Assembly (NCBI GenBank): GCA_964577055.1
Contig: CAZNWC010000010.1
Span: 42,000-105,999, forward strand
DNA from: PNNG01 sp964577055
GTDB lineage: Bacteria; Bacteroidota; Bacteroidia; UBA7662
Reading direction: 5' to 3'
Length of the DNA: 64,000 bases
Shown: positions 15,475 to 25,400 of the stretch, one piece after another
Numbering within the stretch: position 1 is the first letter of the stretch
Layout of the letters: every line of letters begins with the position of its first letter
The notes under the pieces: generated by a model
What the model saw: the letters and a program-made list of their open reading frames with translations, nothing else
What the model was told of the DNA's origin: nothing
Databases searched by the model: none
Translations under genes and position numbers: made by a program

Positions 15475-17430
15475 TTATTGGGGCAAAATACTGTTGAAGG
15501 TTTCGCGGTTGATGACCACCTGGTACTTGTTTTCGAGATCGTTGATCCAATTGCGCTCGAGGAATTGCTGATAGTCACTCGTTACCAAGCCACGTACTTC
15601 GTTCAACGGCTTTACACTTGGAGGAAGTACTTCTTTGATCCGCACCACCACAAATTGACCGTTTATTTCGATTACTTCGCTGGTGCCAGCTTTCCATTCC
15701 AACTTGTCGAGAACTGGCAAAACTCCTTTTTCAAATTTGCCACTGTTGATTTTGAGGCCCAAAGGATTGGTTTTGTTGTACTTGGCCAACAATTTCTCGT
15801 GTGTGTTTTTCTTTTTGCCGATTTCTTTGCGCAGGCTTTTGGCCGCTTTGGCATCGGTTAAAGTGTATACATCGGCATCAACACGCTCTTTGTACATGTA
15901 CTTATCGCCCTGAGTGGCGTAATACTCCGACAGGCCAGTAGTGTCGGTTACGGCCTTCGACCAAACCATTTGGTCGGTAAGGTCGAACAACAAAATGCCT
16001 TCGCGGTATTCCTTCATCAAAGCGCGGAAATCGGCATATTTTTCCTCCAAACGGCTGTCTTCGTAGGCCAACAATTGATCGTCGACCCATTTCTGGTAAG
16101 TGCGGTCGAGGAAAATGGCCAGGTCGGCCGACATCAGCAGCGCCGATTGACTTTTGAGATAGGTGGCCAATTCGCTCTGTGTAAACTTGCGGTCGGCAAA
16201 GCCAAACACCACTTCGTTTTTCTTGAAAGTGGGCACTTCCCAACTGCCATTGCGGTAGGCGGTATCAACCACGACAGCAAATACAGCCGCTTTGGCTTTG
16301 GCGTTTTCGGTGAACTTGTATTCCTTCTTCAATTTGGCCAACAGGTTCGATTTGTTGATGTTGGCACGGCTGTCACGGGCAATTTTACTTTCTAAATCGG
16401 CACGCGCCTGTTCAAAGGCAGGTACGCCACGAACATCTATCCGTTTGATGATGTGCCAGCCGTATGCCGTTTGAATGGGTGCCGAAATGTCGCCGTTATT
16501 TTGCAAGGCAAAAGCCGCCTCTTCAAATTCGGGCACCATGCGCCCGGTTCCAAAATAGGGGAGCAGTCCTTGCTGTTGCGATGAACTGGGGTCTTCGCTG
16601 AACTGGCCAACCAATTGTTCAAAATTTTCACCAGCCTGGATGCGGCGATGCAATTCCATGATTCGCCTGCGTGTTTGTTCCTTCACCGAATCAGTATCGG
16701 TATTGCGGGTCACCAACATGAGGTGTGCAACGCGTATTTCGCCACGTGCAGGACGCTCGCCGGTAACTTTGAGCACATGATAGCCGTATTGGGTACGGAA
16801 AACAGGCGACAAGCCACCAATGGCCGTTTTATAAGCCATGTCTTCAAAGGGATAAATCATGCGAAAGGCACTGAAAAAGCCCAAGTCGCCAGCATTGTCC
16901 TTGGCTGAGGGGTCTTCCGACATCTCTTTGGCCACTTTGTTGAAGTCTTCACCTTTGAGCAAACGCTCACGGATTTGTACAGCTTTTTTATAGGCCGCCA
17001 AACTATCGGCTGGTGAGGCATTTTCCTCTACCTTGACCATGATGTGGCTGGCGCGGCGCTCGTTTTGGGTGCGCGCATATGCTTCTTGCAAAAGGGCTTG
17101 GCTGGTTTCTTTGTCACGCAAATAAGGCTGTGCCAGCTGGCTGCGGTAGTTGTCGAGTTCTCGTTTGAATTTTTGCGTGGTATCGAGGCCCATTTGATAA
17201 GCCTCTTGCACTTTCAGCTTGAAGCGCACATACAACTCGAGGTATTCTTTGAGGTCTTCGGTAGTAGGTGCTTTTTTGCTGTAATTGTTTTTGTTGTAAA
17301 CACTTAAAAATTCCTGCACGCTCACCCCGTCGCCGTTTACCGAAAACAAAACACGGTCGTCTGATTGTGCCATGGCACCCCAACTGCTCAACAGCAGCAG
17401 TGCCCCTAAAAGCCATGCGTTTTTGTTCAT
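15475..17430 (-). CDS. Periplasmic PpiC-type peptidyl-prolyl isomerase with two parvulin domains
   Basis: The 651-residue protein has a signal peptide (MNKNAWLLGALLLLSSWG, cleavage near AMAQ). An N-terminal helical region comes first. The first parvulin domain covers about residues 125-230 (RRASHIMVKVEE, DLGFFSAFRMIYPFED, YGYHVLKVTGERP). The second covers about 232-340 (RVAHLMLVTRN, LLPYFGTGRMVPEFEEAAF, YGWHIIKRIDVRG). A long C-terminal region of about 300 residues has no motif I recognise. It heads a five-gene minus-strand run devoted mostly to envelope folding. Confidence 0.88.
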   Translation of the reverse strand: MNKNAWLLGALLLLSSWGAMAQSDDRVLFSVNGDGVSVQEFLSVYNKNNYSKKAPTTEDLKEYLELYVRFKLKVQEAYQMGLDTTQKFKRELDNYRSQLAQPYLRDKETSQALLQEAYARTQNERRASHIMVKVEENASPADSLAAYKKAVQIRERLLKGEDFNKVAKEMSEDPSAKDNAGDLGFFSAFRMIYPFEDMAYKTAIGGLSPVFRTQYGYHVLKVTGERPARGEIRVAHLMLVTRNTDTDSVKEQTRRRIMELHRRIQAGENFEQLVGQFSEDPSSSQQQGLLPYFGTGRMVPEFEEAAFALQNNGDISAPIQTAYGWHIIKRIDVRGVPAFEQARADLESKIARDSRANINKSNLLAKLKKEYKFTENAKAKAAVFAVVVDTAYRNGSWEVPTFKKNEVVFGFADRKFTQSELATYLKSQSALLMSADLAIFLDRTYQKWVDDQLLAYEDSRLEEKYADFRALMKEYREGILLFDLTDQMVWSKAVTDTTGLSEYYATQGDKYMYKERVDADVYTLTDAKAAKSLRKEIGKKKNTHEKLLAKYNKTNPLGLKINSGKFEKGVLPVLDKLEWKAGTSEVIEINGQFVVVRIKEVLPPSVKPLNEVRGLVTSDYQQFLERNWINDLENKYQVVINRETFNSILPQ

Positions 17431-17488
17431 ATCTACTTGTTTATGTTTTTGACTTTTTGCGTTTTGCGCAATTGTTTTCGAAGAATTG

Positions 17489-17496
17489 CAAAAATA
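17489..17496 (-). promoter_or_regulatory. -7 element upstream of the PPIase run
   Basis: On the minus strand TATTTTTG matches TAnnTTTG exactly, 59 bases before the ATG at 17430. No good TTG stands 19 bases further up, so only the -7 part is claimed. Confidence 0.4.
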
Positions 17497-17531
17497 GAGA
17501 TTAATAGGTTGCTGCGACTTAAGTTTACAAA

Positions 17532-18221
17532 ATGTGGTCGTCTCTTCAACCGCTGGCCGATATTTTTTACCCGAGGCTGTGTTTGGCCTGCAACCGCAAC
17601 CTGCATGCCCATGAACAGGAGCTGTGCTGGCAATGCCTGCATCGGCTTCCTAGAACGCATTTTCACCGCATGGTCGACAATCCGCTCGAACGCCTTTTTT
17701 GGGGCAGAACGCAAGTGCGGGCAGTAACCTCTCTGTTGTTTTTCACCAAAAATGGCATCACGCAAAATTTGCTGCACCGCCTCAAATACAGTGGACAGCA
17801 AGAAGTTGGTGTGAAATTGGGCCGCTTGTTGGGAAAAGAACTGCAGCATGAAGAGCGTTTTTCGGCAAGTTCTTTGGTCATTCCCGTGCCTTTGCATCCC
17901 AAAAAGCTACAATTGCGGGGCTACAACCAAAGTGCCCTGCTGGCCAGGGGTTTGGCCGAAAGCTTGCAACTGCCTACAGGGGAGGCACTTTTGCAACGCA
18001 GCATCTTGACTGAAAGCCAAACCCGAAAGGGCCGATTTGAGCGCTGGGAGAATGTGGCAGATGCCTTTTATTGCCCAAATCCGGGTGACTTACCAGGCAA
18101 AGCGGTCTTGCTGGTAGATGATGTGTTGACCACTGGCGCTACGCTCGAGGCCTGTGCCCGCCCCCTCCAATCGGCCGGTGCTGTGGTGTTGATGGCTACC
18201 TTGGCTTGCGCCCTGCGCTGA
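17532..18221 (+). CDS. comF: ComF-family phosphoribosyltransferase-like protein
   Basis: The 229-residue protein has a four-cysteine zinc finger at the N-terminus (CLACNRNL...CWQC, about residues 16-38) and a type I phosphoribosyltransferase domain. The PRPP loop is VLLVDDVLTTGATLEA near residue 190. VIPVPLHPKKLQLRGYNQS in the middle is diagnostic for ComF. In naturally competent bacteria ComF is needed for uptake of transforming DNA, and its enzymatic activity is not settled. It is divergent from the PPIase run, with 101 bases between the starts. Confidence 0.92.
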   Translation: MWSSLQPLADIFYPRLCLACNRNLHAHEQELCWQCLHRLPRTHFHRMVDNPLERLFWGRTQVRAVTSLLFFTKNGITQNLLHRLKYSGQQEVGVKLGRLLGKELQHEERFSASSLVIPVPLHPKKLQLRGYNQSALLARGLAESLQLPTGEALLQRSILTESQTRKGRFERWENVADAFYCPNPGDLPGKAVLLVDDVLTTGATLEACARPLQSAGAVVLMATLACALR

Positions 18222-18223
18222 AT

Positions 18224-18562
18224 TCAGGAATCGATTTCGCGGCCGCGGGGCTTCCAAAGCAAGGTGCCGTTTTTACGTCCTTGCAGAAATTTACGGCATT
18301 TGCCGTCGCCTCCCCCGGTAATGCCTCCGGCCGGGTAGCAAACCAGTCGTCCATCGGCAGCATACAATTCGGTATACCTGTCGCAACAAGCGGGAATAAA
18401 GTAGTACACCAGCTGTCCTTTGTACTCGTACTGCCATACTTCTTCATAGCTGCCTGGATTTCGTTCGGCTTGCAACAATTTTTCGTGCAACCAGCGCGGT
18501 ATCACCGATTCGGATGAGGCGCAACTGCCCAGCACCAAAGCCAACAGTACGAGGTATTTCAT
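18224..18562 (-). CDS. DUF6970-type small lipoprotein
   Basis: The 112-residue product starts at the ATG at 18562 with a lipobox (MKYLVLLALVLGSC). The mature part shows IPRWLHEKLLQ, EVWQYEYKGQLVYYF, a CCD cysteine pair and C-x-PAGGITGGGDGKC. This compact cysteine-rich pattern of the DUF6970 family is common in Bacteroidota and its function is unknown. The start overlaps the NDH-2 stop by four bases, so the two are translationally coupled. Confidence 0.75.
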   Translation of the reverse strand: MKYLVLLALVLGSCASSESVIPRWLHEKLLQAERNPGSYEEVWQYEYKGQLVYYFIPACCDRYTELYAADGRLVCYPAGGITGGGDGKCRKFLQGRKNGTLLWKPRGREIDS

Positions 18563-19833
18563 CGCTTGAAAGGCCTGATGATGAGCCGAAGAGCACGGTC
18601 GTAACTGATGTAGTTCCAAAACCAATCTACGAATACCACCATTTTGTTACGGAAACCAACAATCGACATCAAGTGCACAAACATCCACACAAACCAGGCA
18701 AAAAAGCCCTGAAACCTGATTTTACCAATATCAACCACAGCCCGGTTGCGGCCAATGGTGGCCATGCTGCCTTTGTCGAAGTACACAAATGGTTTAGATG
18801 AACGCTTTTGCGATATCCGGTTTAAATTGTCGGCAAGTCTACCCGCTTGCTGAATGGCTACCGGCGCAACCATCGGATGCCCATTGGGATAACCCTCGCT
18901 GACCATGAGCGCCAAATCGCCAATGGCATACACGGCGTCGAGCCCTTCTACCTGATTGTAAACATTCACCTTGAGCCTACCGCCCCTGCCAATGGCCTCG
19001 GCAGGGAGCCCCTCGGGTGCTGCACCAATGACACCGGCCGACCAAATGAGGGTACCGGCCTGCAACGATTTGCCCGAAGCAAAGCGTACATTGAGTCCAT
19101 CGTACTCTTGTACAGGCTGGTTCAACCATACCTGTACATCCAATTCTTTGAGAAAATCAAGCGCACGTGTACCTGCTTGCGCACTCATGCCGGCCAATAC
19201 GCGCGGACCAGCTTCTACCAGGTGTATTTGCATCCGCCGCAAATCCAACTCAGGATAGTCGCGCGGCAAAACGTGTTTTTTGAGTTCTCCCAATGCACCT
19301 GCGGTTTCAACGCCGGTGGGACCGCCACCTACCACCACAAAAGTAGTATGTGCATCGCGCTGTCGCAGGTCGGGTGTCAATAGGGCCTCTTCGAAATGCT
19401 GCAAAATCATGCTCCGTAAGTCGAGGGCTTGCGGCACCGTTTTCATGCGCATGGCAAATTGCGGCAGCTGCTCCTGTCCAAAAAAGTTGGTTTTACTACC
19501 AGTGGCCAATATGAGGATGTCGTACCGAATGCTGCCGATGTTGGTGTGCACCTCCTTTTGTCCAGCGTCGACCCCGGTTACTTCGGCGATGCGTAAAATG
19601 ATTTCGGGTCGGCGTTTGATGAACTTGCGCAGCGGATGGGCAATGGAACCAGGTTCCAAACCTCCAGTAGCCACCTGGTACAACAAAGGTTGAAAAGTGT
19701 GGTAGTTGTGGCGATCGATGAGCACCAGCTGGTAGTCGCGCAAGTTCAACTTCCGCGCCATGATAAGTCCCCCAAAACCCGCGCCTACCAGTACGACGCG
19801 GGTTTTATTGGTTTCGGGAATGTTGATGTGCAT
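18559..19833 (-). CDS. ndh: Type II NADH dehydrogenase (NDH-2) / NAD(P)/FAD oxidoreductase
   Basis: The 424-residue flavoprotein oxidises NADH and passes electrons to quinone without proton pumping. The FAD dinucleotide fold is VVLVGAGFGGLIMARKL at the N-terminus and the NADH fold is FVVVGGGPTGVETAGAL near residue 165. FQPLLYQVATGGLEP is the NDH-2 quinone-site signature, and VYAIGDLALM is the second FAD contact. The C-terminus carries hydrophobic aromatic helices (GFFAWFVWMFVHLMSIVG, FVDWFWNYISYD) for membrane attachment. The small DUF6970 lipoprotein gene overlaps its end. Confidence 0.92.
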   Translation of the reverse strand: MHINIPETNKTRVVLVGAGFGGLIMARKLNLRDYQLVLIDRHNYHTFQPLLYQVATGGLEPGSIAHPLRKFIKRRPEIILRIAEVTGVDAGQKEVHTNIGSIRYDILILATGSKTNFFGQEQLPQFAMRMKTVPQALDLRSMILQHFEEALLTPDLRQRDAHTTFVVVGGGPTGVETAGALGELKKHVLPRDYPELDLRRMQIHLVEAGPRVLAGMSAQAGTRALDFLKELDVQVWLNQPVQEYDGLNVRFASGKSLQAGTLIWSAGVIGAAPEGLPAEAIGRGGRLKVNVYNQVEGLDAVYAIGDLALMVSEGYPNGHPMVAPVAIQQAGRLADNLNRISQKRSSKPFVYFDKGSMATIGRNRAVVDIGKIRFQGFFAWFVWMFVHLMSIVGFRNKMVVFVDWFWNYISYDRALRLIIRPFKR

Positions 19834-20018
19834 GCCCCTTGGTTTGTTTGCAAAAGTCGGGAATAAAGCTGAAATAATCGGCCAAAGGAGAGTTTATCAC
19901 CGACAGCTGTAGGATGTTTCTCATGCGATGAGGGGTGATTGAAAATGGGGAGTGAGTAACAACAAATATTTACCTTTACACTGGCACCAACTTTGTAAGT
20001 CAGACCGAAACCGTTGTC

Positions 20019-20813
20019 ATGAAAAAAATTCTTTTCACCCTGATGTTTAGTCTGGTCACCCTCGCCACCCAGCAGGTGGAAGGTGAGTCCTATAAAATCA
20101 GAACCGTAGAAAACAAAGCTTTTCGCGAAGGAGAAGTGCTTAAATTCAAGCTGCATTATGGTTTCATCAATGCAGGTATTGGTGAGTTGCGGGTAATGGA
20201 TCGGGCGGTGAACGTAGGCGGTAAAGAGTGCTTACACGTGGTAGCAACCGGTCGGTCAATCAGTTCATTTGACTGGTTTTTTAAGGTGCGTGATAAATTT
20301 GAAACCTATATCGACAAACAGGCCATGGTGCCCTGGCGATTTGCCAAAGATGTGTACGAAGGCGGGTACGCTTTCAAAGACGCCTATCGTTTCGACCATC
20401 ACAGCAATGTGGTACACGTCAACGAAAGGCAACAATTTCAAATCCCTCACTACACGCAAGACATTGTATCGAGCTTTTATTACGCGCGTACCCTTGATTT
20501 TAAAAATGCCCGTAAAGGCGATACGTTCGAAGTGCCCATGTTCATGGACAATGAATTGCACCGCTTCAAATTTCGCTTTGTAGGCCGCGAGATTGTTGAT
20601 TTGGGCGTGGGCAAATTCAGGGTCATGGTTTTTATGCCCTTGGTCATGAAAGGTAGGGTGTTCAAAAACGAAGAAGATTTGATCGTGTATGTGTCTGACG
20701 ACGAAAACAAAATACCCTTGCAAATCAAAGCCAATATCCTGATTGGTGCAGTGAAAATGACCATCACCGATTATTCAGGTTTGCGCAATCCCATGAGTTC
20801 GAAAATCAATTAA
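20019..20813 (+). CDS. DUF3108-domain secreted protein
   Basis: The 264-residue protein has an N-terminal signal sequence (MKKILFTLMFSLVTLATQ). The DUF3108 fold is recognised by FREGEVLKFKLHYGFINAG, VVATGRSISSFDWFFKVRD, FETYIDKQAMVPWRF and the C-terminal VYVSDDENKIPLQIKANILIG. This is a periplasmic beta-barrel-like family widespread in Bacteroidota whose role is unknown. It stands divergent from ndh and about 100 bases before a small lipoprotein gene. Confidence 0.85.
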   Translation: MKKILFTLMFSLVTLATQQVEGESYKIRTVENKAFREGEVLKFKLHYGFINAGIGELRVMDRAVNVGGKECLHVVATGRSISSFDWFFKVRDKFETYIDKQAMVPWRFAKDVYEGGYAFKDAYRFDHHSNVVHVNERQQFQIPHYTQDIVSSFYYARTLDFKNARKGDTFEVPMFMDNELHRFKFRFVGREIVDLGVGKFRVMVFMPLVMKGRVFKNEEDLIVYVSDDENKIPLQIKANILIGAVKMTITDYSGLRNPMSSKIN

Positions 20814-20921
20814 TAAGGATTTCAACCCGTTTTCTTTTTTGTTTGTGTCAGCAAATATGTGCATCGAGCGGTGCGTAACTGCCTGTTGATGCCTATCTTG
20901 CACAAGAAAAAAAGGTATTTC

Positions 20922-21317
20922 ATGCGCACCGTGCTCCTTTTTGCTTTGACCATGCTGCTCGCTTGCAGCCCCGATCGAAACACCGTTACCGACAATCGGT
21001 GGGTAGTGGTAAATTATCGGCTTTCTGAAGCCGATTCGGTACGCAATGCTCCGCGTTCGTATGTGTTAAGTTTTGAAGATCGGCGGAATTTTTCTTTCCA
21101 ACTCGATGTGAATACCTGTGGAGGAAGCGTAAATTTTCAAACCAACAACATTGTTTTGTTTACGCAACGCCCTACTTGCACCGAGGCTTGTTGCGACAGT
21201 GCTTTTGCTTTGGGAGTGTTGTCGGCCCTCAAGGAAGTAAACCGTTACGATTTGCTCAACGAACAATTGACCCTCAGTGGCAATGGCGGATTGCGCATCA
21301 GCCTGGTGAAAGAGTAA
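20922..21317 (+). CDS. Small lipoprotein with META-like domain
   Basis: The 131-residue product is counted from the ATG at 20922, which gives the lipobox MRTVLLFALTMLLAC. The mature chain resembles META/HslJ domains: an initial W-containing strand (NRWVVVNYRL), then YVLSFEDRRNFSFQLDVNTCGG and a cysteine-containing RPTCTEACCDSAF near the position of the usual T-x-MAC. Function is unknown; related domains occur in envelope stress proteins. The upstream frame to 20859 is rejected because it adds a non-signal N-terminus. Confidence 0.6.
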   Translation: MRTVLLFALTMLLACSPDRNTVTDNRWVVVNYRLSEADSVRNAPRSYVLSFEDRRNFSFQLDVNTCGGSVNFQTNNIVLFTQRPTCTEACCDSAFALGVLSALKEVNRYDLLNEQLTLSGNGGLRISLVKE

Positions 21318-21542
21318 TGCGCCGCAATCAGCCGTTGCCTAATCACACGGCATAGGGTTTGTCGGAAAGCAGGCTTCATCATTCTTTAATGGCACTTTGA
21401 ACATACGATAGGAGGGTGCTGCCCTTGCTTCATCCTAGTGTCTGTAATGTGAAGGAAAACCTCGCCCTCGATGGTAAATGTAATTTTAGCATAGGAAGAT
21501 CTATGCTTGCAATTGTTGCATGAGGAAATGCTTCGTTTGTTG

Positions 21543-21573
21543 AACTTTTTGAGGGGATAAAGCCTTAATTTTG
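21543..21573 (+). promoter_or_regulatory. Promoter of the bacilliredoxin gene
   Basis: TAATTTTG at 21566-21573 is an exact TAnnTTTG match, preceded by TTTTTG 14 bases and TTG 23 bases upstream, and it stands 32 bases before the ATG. The rest of 21318-21605 shows nothing else. Confidence 0.5.
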
Positions 21574-21605
21574 TGCCTTCTAAAGCAATTAGTAAATAAA
21601 TAACC

Positions 21606-22019
21606 ATGGCATATCCCGAATTTATGGTCGCGCCGATGCGCAAAGACCTCACCGAAGTTGGCTTCCAAGAGCTCAAAACCCCTGAAGAAGTAGATTCTGC
21701 TTTGACACAAAAAGGCACCACCTTGGTGGTAGTGAATTCCGTATGCGGTTGTGCTGCAGCAAATGCACGTCCGGCGGTGAAAAAAGCCATCCAAAACGAA
21801 AAGGCTCCTGCCCATCTCACCACGGTTTTTGCAGGCATGGAGGTAGATGCCGTGACCAAGGCCCGCAATTACATGTTGCCTTATCCTCCTTCTTCGCCCA
21901 GCATTGCGCTCTTCAAAGACGGCGCATTGGTACACATGCTCGAGCGTCATCACATCGAAGGTCGCTCGGCCGATATGATAGCGGCCAACTTGGTTGACGC
22001 ATTTAACCAGCACTGCTAA
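21606..22019 (+). CDS. Bacilliredoxin (BrxA/BrxB, YphP/YqiW family)
   Basis: The 137-residue thioredoxin-fold protein carries the CGC active site typical of bacilliredoxins (C47 and C49 in VVNSVCGCAAANARP). The family signatures FAGMEVDAVTKARNY, YPPSSPSIALFKDG and MLERHHIEGRSA are all present. Bacilliredoxins remove bacillithiol from S-bacillithiolated proteins after oxidative stress. The bacillithiol glycosyltransferase BshA is encoded in the same window at 50.6 kb, so the thiol system is coherent. The gene has its own promoter and terminator. Confidence 0.95.
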   Translation: MAYPEFMVAPMRKDLTEVGFQELKTPEEVDSALTQKGTTLVVVNSVCGCAAANARPAVKKAIQNEKAPAHLTTVFAGMEVDAVTKARNYMLPYPPSSPSIALFKDGALVHMLERHHIEGRSADMIAANLVDAFNQHC

Positions 22020-22043
22020 ACCGCATTCATGCAAATCATTACA

Positions 22044-22077
22044 GTCCTCGTTTCTTCAAGAGACGGGGATTTTTTTT
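22044..22077 (+). terminator. Rho-independent terminator of the bacilliredoxin gene
   Basis: A 10-bp stem with G-U pairs (TCCTCGTTTC/GAGACGGGGA, loop TTCAA) is followed by eight T. It starts 25 bases after the stop. Confidence 0.85.
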
Positions 22078-22477
22078 ACCCTGTAGTTGCCAGCATGTAG
22101 TGACATCCATGATCTCGCAAATCCCCGCATTTTAGTAGAAGTAAAAGTTAAAAGCTAAAAGTTTGGCTGGTGCATGGCCTTGCTTACCTTGCCCTCATGG
22201 CTCGTCAAAACCGCCTCTGTTTTCTTCCTTCCGCTTCCTTACCTGCCCCCCGCAGCAGTCATTTTGCCCGCAGAAGGTGCAGATTTGCGCAGATACTGTG
22301 TTGCGCCGGCCTGTCAAGTTTACGAGAAGCTCAAGCGACAGTAGTGCGGTGTTGCGCAGATGATGTGTCACCACCATTCTATTACAGAAAGAGCCAGAGA
22401 ATGCATGCTCCAGCCCTTTTAAAAAAAAATGAATTGTCAAACAACTGGTGGTCCGTCGGCCGTCGTCTTTCAGCCGA
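22078..22477. other. Gene-free region downstream of the mutase gene
   Basis: The roughly 400 bases contain no convincing gene. They hold short A/T-rich words such as GTTAAAAGCTAAAAG at 22147 and a GTCCGTCGGCCGTCGTC motif at 22451, similar to words at 26.5-26.6 kb. Confidence 0.4.
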
Positions 22478-25400
22478 TCACATATTCCTTCTATACTGTC
22501 CGCCAACTTCATACATCGCTTTGGTGATTTGTCCGAGCGAGCAATATTTGGTGGCTTCCATGATGGCGGTAAATACGTTGGCGTTGCTGATCGCGGCTTC
22601 CTGCACTTGTTTGAGCATGGCAGCGGCTTTGTCGGCTTGCGCCTGGTGCAAAGTGCCGAGCATGCTGATTTGGTATTCCTTTTCTTCGGTTGTTGCGCGG
22701 ATTACCTCGGCCGGAATGATGGTAGGCGAGCCTTTGCTGCTCAGGAAGGTGTTCACCCCAATGATGGGCAGCTCTCCGGTATGCTTCTGCATCTCGTAAT
22801 ACATGCTCTCTTCCTGGATTTTGTTGCGCTGGTACATGGTTTCCATGGCCCCCAACACCCCACCACGTTCGGTAATGCGGTCGAATTCGGTCAGCACAGC
22901 CTCTTCTACCAAATCGGTCAGCTCTTCGATGATAAAGGCGCCTTGCAGCGGGTTTTGGTTTTTGGCCAAGCCCAACTCTTTGTTGATGATCAACTGTATG
23001 GCCATGGCCCGGCGCACACTTTCTTCGGTGGGCGTGGTGATGGCTTCGTCGTAAGCGTTGGTGTGCAGCGAGTTACAGTTGTCATAAATGGCATACAGCG
23101 CCTGCAGGGTGGTGCGGATGTCGTTAAAATCGATTTCCTGGGCATGCAACGAGCGACCCGAGGTTTGGATGTGGTACTTCAACATCTGGCTGCGCTCGTC
23201 GGCCTTGTATTTGTGCTTGAGCGCCTTGGCCCAAATGCGGCGGGCCACACGGCCAATCACCGAATACTCCGGATCAACCCCATTGCTGAAGAAGAAGCTG
23301 AGGTTGGGCGCGAATTTGTTGATGTCCATGCCACGGCTCACATAATACTCCACAAAGGTGAAGCCGTTGGCCAGGGTAAAAGCCAGCTGCGAAATGGGGT
23401 TGGCACCGGCCTCGGCAATGTGGTAACCGCTGATGGATACCGAGTAGAAGTTGCGCACATTTTGGTCGATGAAGTACGACTGCACATCGCCCATCAAACG
23501 CAGCGAATATTCGGTGCTGAAAATGCAGGTGTTCTGCGCCTGGTCTTCCTTCAAAATATCGGCCTGCACCGTACCGCGCACCGAGCTGAGGGTGCGGGCT
23601 TTGATGCTGGCATACACATCGGCAGGCAGCACCTGGTCGCCGGTAACGCCCAGCAACATTAGGCCCAAACCGTTGTTGCCTTCAGGTAGCTGCTCGGCAT
23701 TGTAACGTGGACGCGCCACGCCTTTGGCCTTGTAAATGGCTTCGATTTTGGCTTCTACCTCTTTTTCAAGGCCGTTTTCCTGGATGTAGAGCTCACACTG
23801 CTGGTCGATGGCGGCATTCATAAAGAAGCCGAGCAGGATGGGTGCCGGACCGTTGATGGTCATCGATACCGAAGTGGCCGGATCGCAGAGGTTGAAGCCG
23901 CTGTAGAGTTTCTTGGCATCGTCGAGACAACAAACGCTCACGCCTGAGTTGCCAATTTTGCCGTAGATATCGGGACGGTAATCGGGGTCGTTGCCATACA
24001 AGGTCACCGAGTCGAAGGCCGTGCTCAACCGTTTGGCTGGCAGGCCGTAGCTCACGTAGTGGAAACGCTTGTTGGTACGCTCGGGACCGCCTTCCCCGGC
24101 AAACATGCGGGTAGGATCTTCGCCTTCGCGCTTGAAGGGGAATACACCCGAAGTATACGGGAATTCGCCCGGCACGTTTTCTTGCAGGTTCCAGCGGAGG
24201 ATATCGCCCCAGCCCTTGTAGCGGGGCAGGCTCACCTTCGGAATCTGCAGGTGCGAGAGGCTTTCGGTATGGGTTTCTACCTCAATGGCCTTGCCACGGA
24301 CGTAGTAGGTGAAAATTTTGTCCTGGTAACGCTTCACCTTATCGGCCCAGCTTTCGATGATGTGCTTGTTTTCGCCATCGAGTTTGCGCTCGAGTGCATC
24401 GGCCCTGCTTTCGAGGGCTTTGATGCCGCTTTGCAACTCGGCATCGGCCATGCCGGCCACACTGCTGCCTTTGAGCTGGCTGATGCTCTCGCGCAGGTTA
24501 TACAGCTGCTGGGCGAGTATGCTTTGCTCATCCACCCAGCTGTCGTATTGGCGGATGGTATCGGTGATTTCGCTGAGGTAGCGGGTGCGGTGGGGTGGAA
24601 TGATGTAGATTTTCTCCGACATCTCACCGCTACTGGCAAAGGTGCTTTGCAAAGGTGCGCCGGTTTTGGCTACCACGGCATCCATCAACGAGCGGTAGAG
24701 GCGGTTCATGCCGGGGTCGTTGAATTGCGAGGCAATGGTGCCGAATACGGGCATGGTTTCGGGGCGGTCGTCCCAACGCTGGTGGTTGCGCTGGTATTGC
24801 TTCTGTACGTCGCGCAGGGCGTCGAGGGCGCCGCGTTTGTCGAATTTGTTGAGGGCAATGAGGTCGGCGAAATCGAGCATGTCGATTTTTTCGAGCTGGG
24901 TGGCGGCGCCATACTCTGGCGTCATCACGTACAAGCTCAAATCGCTGTGTTCGATGATTTCGGTATCGCTTTGACCAATGCCCGAAGTTTCGAGGATGAT
25001 GAGGTCGAAGCCAGCGGCTTTGGCCACATCAACCGCGTCTTGCACGTATTTGCTGAGGGCCAGGTTGCTTTGGCGGGTGGCCAGCGAGCGCATGTACACG
25101 CGGGGATTGTTGATGCTGTTCATGCGGATACGGTCGCCCAAAAGCGCGCCTCCGGTTTTGCGTTTGCTGGGGTCGACCGAAATGATGGCGATGCTTTTGC
25201 CTTTTTCGATGTCGCCATCTTCCTTAAAATCGATGAGGAAACGGCGTACCAATTCATCTACCAAGCTCGATTTGCCCGCGCCGCCGGTGCCGGTGATGCC
25301 CAAAACGGGTGTCACCTTGCTTTCGGCATTTTTGGCAATCATGTGGTGCACCTTGGCGCGCACGGTGGCGTATAAATCGGGGTTGTTTTCGGCAGTAGAA

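Noticed and set aside
22448..25375. Plus-strand frames of about 400 codons antisense to the mutase gene
   Set aside because: These are mirror frames of a highly G/C-biased gene. The minus-strand protein is fully conserved end to end.
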